Origin: an uncultured Eubacteriales bacterium
GTDB taxonomy: Bacteria > Bacillota > Clostridia > Oscillospirales > Acutalibacteraceae
DNA: 64,000 nt
Reading direction: 5' to 3'
NCBI GenBank assembly: GCA_934464615.1
Contig: CAKSKA010000007.1
Span: 1 to 64,000 of the forward strand
In this document: in pieces, positions 1-4,677 of the stretch
How positions within the stretch are numbered: position 1 is the first letter of the stretch
How the letters are laid out: the number at the start of each line of letters is the position of its first letter
The notes under the pieces: model-generated
What the model was told of the DNA's origin: nothing
Seen by the model: only the letters and a program-made list of their open reading frames with translations
Databases searched by the model: none
Position numbers and translations under genes: made by a program

Positions 1-42
1 GATTTATAATCACAAACATTGAATTGCTTGTTCCGGTTCCCC

Positions 43-76
43 CGAATTATACAAAATATTCATTTTGTATAATTCG
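43..76. repeat. Perfect 15-bp inverted repeat spanning the left attachment core
   Basis: CGAATTATACAAAAT (43-57) and ATTTTGTATAATTCG (62-76) are perfect inverted copies around a 4-base centre (58-61). The left arm lies in host flank and the right arm inside the repeated core, so the symmetric site would be reconstituted in the unoccupied chromosome. Paired arms around a short centre match tyrosine-recombinase core sites (Xer/dif type), although the arms do not match the usual Firmicutes dif consensus. A host terminator hairpin is an alternative. Confidence 0.6.
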
Positions 77-83
77 TACTTTT
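57..83 (+). repeat. Left attachment repeat (attL core)
   Basis: This 27-bp stretch, beginning TATTCATTTTG and ending GTACTTTT, is identical to 4576-4602. The phage's last leftward gene stops 24 bases inside it. Being an exact duplicate at the other edge of the phage gene block, it is the expected product of site-specific integration. Confidence 0.8.
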
Positions 84-106
84 GGTGAAGAAGGACGTTT
101 TCCGCC

Positions 107-322
107 CTACTTCCTGTTGTATTCGGGAAGTTTCAGCAAGGTCAATATGTCTTGCATAACTTCGTTGAATGTGTCTTTCCTTACTTTTGCTATTATCGTT
201 TCCAAAAGTTCAACATCATCAGCAGAGTGCCAACGCACCACACGCAAAGCATTATCATAGTCATTGTCAATCCTATTTGATTTATTTACAAGATATATCA
301 CAAGTTTATCCTTGAAAGTCAT
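107..322 (-). CDS. Hypothetical phage protein, 71 aa
   Basis: This is the last gene of the leftward phage operon and ends 24 bases before the left attachment core. The product is soluble-looking and charged, with predicted helices and no signal peptide or membrane segment. I do not recognise a family. A GC-rich hairpin separates it from the preceding gene. In the circular form its transcript would run through the attachment site into the terminator at 4535-4559. A non-structural or host-interaction role is possible but unsupported. Confidence 0.6.
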   Translation of the reverse strand: MTFKDKLVIYLVNKSNRIDNDYDNALRVVRWHSADDVELLETIIAKVRKDTFNEVMQDILTLLKLPEYNRK

Positions 323-336
323 ATAAAACCCCCCAC

Positions 337-360
337 GTCCCCCCGTGACATTGGGGGGAC
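337..360. other. Strong GC hairpin between two phage genes
   Basis: GTCCCCCC (337-344) pairs with GGGGGGAC (353-360) around an 8-base loop, in the 45-base gap between the 98-aa and 71-aa genes. On the leftward strand it is followed by a second G6 run and only four Ts, so it is a weak terminator at best. It may be an RNA-processing or attenuating element. Confidence 0.45.
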
Positions 361-367
361 AATGTTA

Positions 368-664
368 TTATTTGAATACGAAGTGCTGTATCCAAGCACC
401 AATCTTTATTGCTATCATTATAGCCCATTTACCGAACAGCCAATACAGCAGACCTGTTAACACAGTTCTACCGAAAGGTGTTAAAAAGTTATTCAGTATT
501 CCTCTTGCAGAGGTAAAGTAATCTCCACAAGTGTTTACTACAACGTTTATCGAATTTGCAAACTGACTTGCATTGATAAAGTTTGTAAAAGGCAATGCGA
601 CAACAAGCGCAATCAATGCAACTGCCGCAGCTGCAAGCAAAGCCCATTTTACAGCATTACTCAT
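368..664 (-). CDS. Small membrane protein, pVI-like by position
   Basis: The 98-aa product has a strong hydrophobic helix at about residues 6-27, a second hydrophobic stretch near 57-75 and a third near 76-92. Its start overlaps the end of the 322-aa surface protein by 4 bases, which indicates translational coupling. In Ff phages the multi-spanning pVI gene follows the adsorption-protein gene gIII, and pVI caps the same virion end, so a pVI-like role is a reasonable positional inference. No sequence family is recognised. Confidence 0.6.
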   Translation of the reverse strand: MSNAVKWALLAAAAVALIALVVALPFTNFINASQFANSINVVVNTCGDYFTSARGILNNFLTPFGRTVLTGLLYWLFGKWAIMIAIKIGAWIQHFVFK

Positions 665-1629
665 TCTTTACCACCCCCACGAAGTGTGAGAACGTACTGA
701 ATAGTATCGTACAGTTCTTTAAAGCAGAATACTATCAAACCTGCCGTAAGCAAATTTTGAACAAGCGATATTATTGTATTCGGAAATTTTGCAACCATTG
801 CGCCGAAATCAACGGAAGTCTCATCAAGTAAAGTTCTCTCTTCCATTACGTTTTGGAGCGCAGGAAGTTTAATTTCGGGAACTTTCCAAACGGCTGTCGT
901 ACCGTCATATGACATTGCGCCGATTAACTTTTTAATTGCTGTTAAAAATCCCGCAGATTTATCGGGTACGGCGTTATTGACGTCAGATGTACTGTCGTTA
1001 CCTGCGGTTTTGCTCTTATCTTCTTCATATGCGGCGCTATTGTTATAATCGCCGTAATCTATAACAAACTGACCTTTGTTGTATGACATACTCTGCCCTA
1101 TCATATTGTAGCCGTCAGCAAAATTAAAAAACAGTCTTATATCCTCAACGGTACACTCATCAGGGGCTGTAAACTCAAACAACACGCCCATAAGCGAGTA
1201 AAACGAACCGCTTGACGAATGAGTTACAGGACAGTCTATATAGCGATACTCGACTTTACCGTCAAAATGCTTTATGGTAAAGGAAAAATACACTTTTTCA
1301 AGATATGCGCCAGACCAACCGCCGTTACCGTTATTATTTACGAAAAAGCGGTACCTGTCACCTGCCGACAATTTAGTAGATGATTTTATAGGCAAAAAGT
1401 AACTGTACACATTGTGTGTAAAATCAAAACCTAAATTGCCGTTACCCGTATTTGTGCCAAGGCTCATAATAGTATTATCATGTATAAAATAAAGGTCGTA
1501 ACCGAACAAATCCGTACCCCAATATACATTCTTATGGTAGTCAACAGCAAAAGACGGAACTGTGCAAGCCACCACAAGCAATACAGCGACTACAAGAACA
1601 AGTATTACCTTTTTCGACTTCTTAAGCAT
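661..1629 (-). CDS. Secreted, C-terminally anchored protein, candidate adsorption/minor coat protein
   Basis: The 322-aa product starts with a clear signal peptide (charged MLKKSKK, long hydrophobic core, probable cleavage after PSFA near residue 28). A large, aromatic- and Asn/Gly-rich extracellular region follows. It ends with a hydrophobic segment near residues 285-312 and a short charged tail. This signal-ectodomain-anchor layout is that of filamentous-phage pIII. It is the largest structural protein of the element and lies next to a pVI-like gene. Sequence similarity to known pIII proteins is not evident, as expected for the fastest-evolving inovirus protein. Confidence 0.65.
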   Translation of the reverse strand: MLKKSKKVILVLVVAVLLVVACTVPSFAVDYHKNVYWGTDLFGYDLYFIHDNTIMSLGTNTGNGNLGFDFTHNVYSYFLPIKSSTKLSAGDRYRFFVNNNGNGGWSGAYLEKVYFSFTIKHFDGKVEYRYIDCPVTHSSSGSFYSLMGVLFEFTAPDECTVEDIRLFFNFADGYNMIGQSMSYNKGQFVIDYGDYNNSAAYEEDKSKTAGNDSTSDVNNAVPDKSAGFLTAIKKLIGAMSYDGTTAVWKVPEIKLPALQNVMEERTLLDETSVDFGAMVAKFPNTIISLVQNLLTAGLIVFCFKELYDTIQYVLTLRGGGKE

Positions 1630-2030
1630 TTAAAGAAAACCCCCTTAAAAACAACGGCAAAAAGGCAGAAACAGGTTATTGCCGACAGACAGAAAGCCGT
1701 TGTACCCTCATATACAGGAAGATTTAACGAACGTCCGATATTCACATTACTGTACGCATAATACTCGTTGCTTACGTTATATGTAAACTCGCTTGCGGTG
1801 CTTTCCTGTACGGTATAGTTACCGCTATACCCTGTTGTATTTGTACGGTATATTTTTATTTGCTTTACTTTGCGTGTTACGGCGTTCCGAACAAGTGCGG
1901 TATATTCGTACTGCCCTGTCTGTATCAAAACGTATTGGTCGAACAAACCGACCTTATTTGCTACTAAGTTCTGTATGTCCGCAGATATTGAGCCGTAAGA
2001 ATTATCACTTACATATTGCGTAATTGCCAT
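1605..2030 (-). CDS. Phage protein with C-terminal membrane segment, 141 aa
   Basis: The first about 105 residues look soluble and are rich in Tyr, Ser, Thr and Asn. Near residues 110-132 there is one cysteine-rich hydrophobic segment, followed by a basic tail (KCLRSRKR). No N-terminal signal peptide is visible. The start codon overlaps the preceding 36-aa gene's stop by one base (TAATG), and its 3' end overlaps the next gene by 25 bases. I do not recognise the family. A virion-tip or assembly role fits the context. Confidence is in the gene, not the function. Confidence 0.6.
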   Translation of the reverse strand: MAITQYVSDNSYGSISADIQNLVANKVGLFDQYVLIQTGQYEYTALVRNAVTRKVKQIKIYRTNTTGYSGNYTVQESTASEFTYNVSNEYYAYSNVNIGRSLNLPVYEGTTAFCLSAITCFCLFAVVFKGVFFKCLRSRKR

Positions 2031-2140
2031 TAAAAACGCCCCCTAAACGCAGAAAATACAGAGTCGAATATTATCCCTACCGCAATCAAAACAAACGCAT
2101 ACGGCAAAAACAACAGCACACTTTCAATTATAAGTTGCAT
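2030..2140 (-). CDS. Tiny hydrophobic protein, 36 aa, minor-coat-like
   Basis: The ORF starts at ATG 2140-2138 and stops at TAA 2032-2030. The product is one transmembrane helix (about residues 4-24) with a basic C terminus (FRGRF). It begins inside the end of the Zot-like gene (13-base overlap) and its stop overlaps the next start in a TAATG junction, so it fills an otherwise unexplained gap. Ff pVII and pIX are 32-33-aa hydrophobic tip proteins, which this resembles in size and character. Confidence 0.55.
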   Translation of the reverse strand: MQLIIESVLLFLPYAFVLIAVGIIFDSVFSAFRGRF

Positions 2141-2808
2141 TTTACTTCAACTCCTTTTTTATCATCATCACGTCTTGTTACTTCCAACGTGTTATACATT
2201 CGCATAACGGACACATTCGGTATATAAAAATGCCGTTTCGGCTCGTCTGCTTCGTCCTCAACGATATACTTTCCGTTATCGTCATAATTTGCGCCGTCCA
2301 TTACTTTGTATGAGTAAATAAGGTTGAGTATAGGACGGCGACATTCATAATTCCAAGTTGTTTGTTCTCTTACGCCTTTCGATACCCTGTTAAACCTTTG
2401 AGAAGTGCCGAGTATCAAACGTCTGTTTTTACGGTTTTGAGACCATACCTGCATTGTAGACAACGGCATATTTTTACTTTCAAGCGAATTGAAAAGTATG
2501 TGTATTTCATCTATAACGAAAATTATACCGTCTGCGCCGTTGTTATATTTTTCGAAGTCGTCCACGTCTTGATACGGTATACAAGGCACACCGAATATGG
2601 ATATATTTGAAACTATCAACGCCTTTGGATATTCTTTGATAATTTGTTTTACAAGGTGCATCATAAGAAGTGTTTTACCACTTCCCTGCTGTCCGCTGAA
2701 TATCCATATACCGCTATATCCGAAACCGCTGTCGGATTTTAACTGATTTTCTCGGATAACTCCGTTTATATTTTTAATACCCACAGGGGGCATAAGAAAC
2801 TGTTCCAT
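2128..2808 (-). CDS. Zot/pI-like assembly ATPase
   Basis: The 226-aa P-loop protein has Walker A GQQGSGKT at residues 39-46 and Walker B IIFVIDE at 95-101. These are followed by the SQNRKN...GTSQR region typical of zonula occludens toxin (Zot)/pI proteins, the morphogenesis ATPases of filamentous phages that drive strand extrusion through the membrane. Ff pI carries a transmembrane helix after the ATPase domain. None is obvious here, so this version may be peripheral or work with one of the small membrane proteins. It follows the coat gene and its terminator, as expected for a lower-abundance product. Confidence 0.82.
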   Translation of the reverse strand: MEQFLMPPVGIKNINGVIRENQLKSDSGFGYSGIWIFSGQQGSGKTLLMMHLVKQIIKEYPKALIVSNISIFGVPCIPYQDVDDFEKYNNGADGIIFVIDEIHILFNSLESKNMPLSTMQVWSQNRKNRRLILGTSQRFNRVSKGVREQTTWNYECRRPILNLIYSYKVMDGANYDDNGKYIVEDEADEPKRHFYIPNVSVMRMYNTLEVTRRDDDKKGVEVKCNL

Positions 2809-2824
2809 CTCTAAAACTCCTTAA

Positions 2825-2854
2825 ATAAAAATACAGGGGAGTTTTGCACTCCCC
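2825..2854 (-). terminator. Terminator after the major coat gene
   Basis: On the leftward strand GGGGAG (complement of 2849-2854) pairs with CTCCCC (complement of 2836-2841) around a 7-base loop, followed by a T-rich run over 2835-2825. It sits 9 bases after the coat stop codon. Ff phages likewise carry a terminator after gene VIII, which keeps coat expression high and downstream genes low. Confidence 0.7.
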
Positions 2855-2862
2855 CGTTCCGA

Positions 2863-3081
2863 TTAAAGTTTACCTTTAGTAAGAGCGCCTGCAACTTTGC
2901 CCTTGATAAATCTGTAAGCAAACCAACCGAGTGCAAACACTGCGGTTATGCCGACAACAGCAACAAGCAAAGTCATAAGATTTCCTAATGTAAAGTACTG
3001 TGCAAGTGCGCCTTTTACCTTATCAATGACATCTGTAGAGAAATTGAAAGCGGCTTCTTCAGCAAGTTGAAAAGTTCCCAT
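2863..3081 (-). CDS. Major coat protein-like (pVIII-like), 72 aa
   Basis: The product has an acidic amphipathic N-terminal half with several Glu and Asp, one strong hydrophobic helix at about residues 34-55, and a Lys-rich C terminus (KGKVAGALTKGKL). This acidic-hydrophobic-basic arrangement is characteristic of filamentous-phage major coat proteins, where the basic end contacts DNA. No separate cleavable leader is obvious, so it may be inserted without processing. A good AAAGGAG ribosome binding site precedes the ATG and a terminator follows the stop, both consistent with high expression. Confidence 0.75.
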   Translation of the reverse strand: MGTFQLAEEAAFNFSTDVIDKVKGALAQYFTLGNLMTLLVAVVGITAVFALGWFAYRFIKGKVAGALTKGKL

Positions 3082-3101
3082 AGGTTAAGACTCCTTTCTT
3101 A

Positions 3102-3245
3102 TTATTTGTTTATCACATCAAGCAATGCGACTTCCGCAGGCTCGAGGAAAACACGTTTCGTGTAGTTATCCGTGAACTTTATATCCAACACGGTATACTC
3201 TTTTTTGGTCTTTGTACTCATTATTTTTTTTACTTCAACTGTCAT
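3102..3245 (-). CDS. Small phage protein, 47 aa, candidate ssDNA-binding protein by position
   Basis: ATG 3245-3243 overlaps the rep stop codon as ATGA, and the ORF ends at TAA 3104-3102, just before the coat gene's ribosome binding site. The product is soluble, charged and apparently beta-rich, with alternating hydrophobics (YTVLDIKF, RVFLEPAEVALL). In Ff phages the gene between replication and coat genes encodes the ssDNA-binding protein pV. That assignment here rests on position and small size only. A regulatory peptide is equally possible. Confidence 0.5.
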   Translation of the reverse strand: MTVEVKKIMSTKTKKEYTVLDIKFTDNYTKRVFLEPAEVALLDVINK

Positions 3246-3805
3246 AATAACTTACCTCCAAGTTGTTTTTGTATATCATTAAAAAGCAGTTTTACGTGCC
3301 CATAATGCATAATAAAATCTCTGCCGTATTTCTTACGGACTTCGTCAAGCGGTATACCCTCAAGCATATCATTCATTGCCATTGTCAAGGTATCTGTTTC
3401 CTGCATTTGTACATCTGTGAAAAAATCAAGGTTAAAACCTTTTACATCCTCTACCGGATAAAGATATTTACCTTCTGCTTTTGCCTGTTCTGTATCGTGC
3501 CGTAAATAGTCATAACTTCCGTTTATATCGTGCATTGGTTGTGCCAACGTATTCACAGGTAATCCTTTTTCATCCGTATAGCCTTTAAACCAATTACGCA
3601 TAGCGTCTGTAGTTGTGTTATTCACAAGGCATACAAGCAAATGATAATGCTTTGTCTTTTCTTGCCCTAATGCGTCCTTATCTTTATCGTGACAGATATA
3701 CGCATACGCTTTTAACTGTCTGTCGTGTTTCTGCATTACTGCCAATATCTGACTTTCGGTTAAATACGTCATAAGGCAAAAGTTTCTGTAGCGCTTTTCT
3801 GCCAT
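3242..3805 (-). CDS. rep: Rolling-circle replication initiator, RepB/Rep_2 type
   Basis: The 187-aa protein carries the HUH endonuclease signature (KHYHLL, His53-x-His55), preceded by AYICHDKD. Downstream is a candidate catalytic tyrosine region SYDYLRHDT (Tyr98/Tyr100). This pattern matches plasmid initiators of the pMV158 RepB (Rep_2) group rather than the Ff pII or Rep_trans families. It would nick the plus-strand origin and start rolling-circle synthesis. It is the first gene of the leftward operon, preceded by AGGTGATG as ribosome binding site and a promoter/operator region. At 187 aa it is slightly shorter than pMV158 RepB. Confidence 0.8.
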   Translation of the reverse strand: MAEKRYRNFCLMTYLTESQILAVMQKHDRQLKAYAYICHDKDKDALGQEKTKHYHLLVCLVNNTTTDAMRNWFKGYTDEKGLPVNTLAQPMHDINGSYDYLRHDTEQAKAEGKYLYPVEDVKGFNLDFFTDVQMQETDTLTMAMNDMLEGIPLDEVRKKYGRDFIMHYGHVKLLFNDIQKQLGGKLL

Positions 3806-3925
3806 TACATCACCTGTTTATTTGTTTTTGTTGTTCGTCTCTTAGAACTCGTCAGTTTTCCGAACTGTCACCCTATCTTATAGTCCTCAAGGGACGGATA
3901 ACGGTAACTTTGTGTTACCACCATA

Positions 3926-3958
3926 ATTATAATACTACCACAGTGTTACCATTGTCAA
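3926..3958 (-). promoter_or_regulatory. Candidate rep operon promoter
   Basis: On the leftward strand, TTGACA (complement of 3953-3958) and TATTAT (complement of 3929-3934) are 18 bases apart. TATAAT at 3926-3931 is a further-spaced alternative. A repressor-like site falls in the spacer and another lies just downstream. Confidence 0.55.
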
Positions 3959-3981
3959 GTAAAAAATAAAGTTTGTACAAT
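3952..3981 (+). promoter_or_regulatory. Candidate promoter of the RHH repressor
   Basis: TTGTCA (3952-3957) and TACAAT (3976-3981) are separated by 18 bases, with the operator-like site 3982-3998 at the expected transcription start. It overlaps the rep promoter on the other strand, so the two promoters cannot be freely occupied together. Confidence 0.5.
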
Positions 3982-4043
3982 GGTAACAAAGTGTTATCTT
4001 GAAAAATATGCAAAATGCACTATAATGGTAACGAGGTGATATT

Positions 4044-4193
4044 ATGACCGAAAAGATACAAATCAATTTAAGAATTGACGAAAAAACGCTCAAAAAACTT
4101 GATGAACAAGCCAAAAAAGAAGGCAGACCAAGAAATAATCTTATAGAATTCATAATCAAAAATTATCTCGAAAAAAATGGTAAAATATGGTAA
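4044..4193 (+). CDS. Ribbon-helix-helix (CopG-like) repressor, 49 aa
   Basis: ATG 4044 follows GAGGTGAT. The protein starts with a beta-strand pattern (IQINLRID) and two helices (EKTLKKLDEQAKKEG, NNLIEFIIKNYLEKNG) that match the RHH/CopG fold, a dimeric DNA-binding domain. It is the only rightward gene of the element and diverges from rep over a shared operator region. In pMV158-type plasmids CopG represses repB, so copy-number or prophage-maintenance control of rep is the likely job. The length is typical of CopG (45 aa). Confidence 0.78.
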   Translation: MTEKIQINLRIDEKTLKKLDEQAKKEGRPRNNLIEFIIKNYLEKNGKIW

Positions 4194-4206
4194 ATTACCC
4201 ATTACC

Positions 4207-4464
4207 CACTATTCACTATGACACGGATATAGTGAATAGTGTTTCAGTGCGCCTATATGACAATTATTTTATCTTCCGCCGTACGTTCTTTTGTTTGATG
4301 TCAAGGCTACAAAAAACTTTTCGTACGAAAACTTTTTTTCGGCCACGCTGGGCAACCTTGACATCAACCATTTTCGGTGCTATTTGCCAAACGTGGCGAG
4401 AAACTCAAAAGCATAAGGTTAAAAAAGCCTTAAATCTCGCCTATATCAATTTTAGCACCGAAAA
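4207..4464. other. Hairpin-rich non-coding region, candidate phage origin and packaging signal
   Basis: Successive foldable elements fill 4194-4575, which has no convincing gene. There is a perfect 13-bp inverted repeat at 4207-4219/4229-4241 with a 9-base loop. A 12-bp stem 4295-4306/4356-4367 encloses the 14-bp palindrome TTTTCGTACGAAAA (4318-4331). A nested three-part stem follows: 4371-4382/4453-4464, 4395-4401/4435-4441 and 4414-4418/4428-4432. Filamentous phages keep plus and minus origins and the packaging hairpin in such an intergenic region. Which hairpin does what cannot be told from sequence alone. Confidence 0.65.
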
Positions 4465-4534
4465 ACATTCACTTACCCATATGGTACATAAAAACGTCTT
4501 GTGGCTCAAAATCTAAAAGCATAAGGTGCAAAGC

Positions 4535-4559
4535 AAAAAAATCAGCCTGTTACGGCTGA
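4535..4559 (-). terminator. Phage operon terminator that faces the attachment site
   Basis: On the leftward strand TCAGCC (complement of 4554-4559) pairs with GGCTGA (complement of 4542-4547) around a 6-base loop, followed by seven Ts (4541-4535). In the integrated form no phage gene reads into it. In the circular form it lies 3' of the 71-aa gene just across the attachment site, so it would end the phage operon. Confidence 0.6.
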
Positions 4560-4575
4560 CTTTATGGTTTAATAC

Positions 4576-4602
4576 TATTCATTTTGTATAATTCGTACTT
4601 TT
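4576..4602 (+). repeat. Right attachment repeat (attR core)
   Basis: This is the exact copy of 57-83 in the same orientation. The sequence to its right runs into the terminator of the host glycosidase gene. The sequence to its left is the phage non-coding region. Flanking bases differ from the left copy on both sides, so the shared core is exactly 27 bp. Confidence 0.8.
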
Positions 4603-4639
4603 CTTTATCTGCTCTATTTCCTATTAAATGCAACAAAGA

Positions 4640-4673
4640 AAACAGCAATTTACTTGATTGTAAATTGCTGTTT
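4640..4673 (-). terminator. Terminator of the glycosidase gene
   Basis: A perfect 14-bp stem (4640-4653/4660-4673) with a 6-base loop starts 5 bases after the glycosidase stop codon and is followed on the leftward strand by TTTTCTTTG. Confidence 0.75.
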
Positions 4674-4677
4674 ATAT

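Larger units (their letters stand above)
3903..4043. promoter_or_regulatory. Four operator-like GGTAAC repeats between rep and the RHH gene
   Basis: GGTAAC-N5-GTTACC is a perfect 17-bp palindrome at 3903-3919. Related sites with the same geometry are 3982-3998 (GGTAAC-N5-GTTATC), 3934-3950 (reverse GGTAAC-N5-GGTAGT) and 4027-4043 (GGTAAC-N5-GATATT, overlapping the RHH ribosome binding site). They cover both divergent promoters, so autoregulation plus rep repression by the adjacent RHH protein is likely. Confidence 0.65.
57..4602. mobile_element. Inovirus-like filamentous prophage, about 4.5 kb
   Basis: Identical 27-bp direct repeats at 57-83 and 4576-4602 bound a gene-dense block whose circular unit is 4,519 bp. 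Inside are an HUH replication initiator, a 72-aa one-helix coat-like protein followed by a terminator, a Zot/pI-like ATPase, a large secreted protein with a C-terminal anchor, several tiny membrane proteins, and a hairpin-rich non-coding region. All genes except the repressor point left. This gene set is that of filamentous phages (Inoviridae and relatives). No integrase, portal, terminase or tail gene is present, which excludes a tailed phage. Integration through a host recombinase is inferred. A mobilisable rolling-circle plasmid is the main alternative, but the coat and Zot genes argue against it. Confidence 0.88.

Noticed and set aside
24..260. Rightward open frame across the left attachment repeat
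   Set aside because: It spans the attL junction and is antisense to the 71-aa phage gene; no start signal or domain. Treated as chance.
4187..4516. Rightward 109-aa open frame after the RHH gene
   Set aside because: It overlaps the RHH stop region and spans the long hairpins, has no ribosome binding site, and the residue pattern looks random. The region is better read as non-coding phage control DNA.
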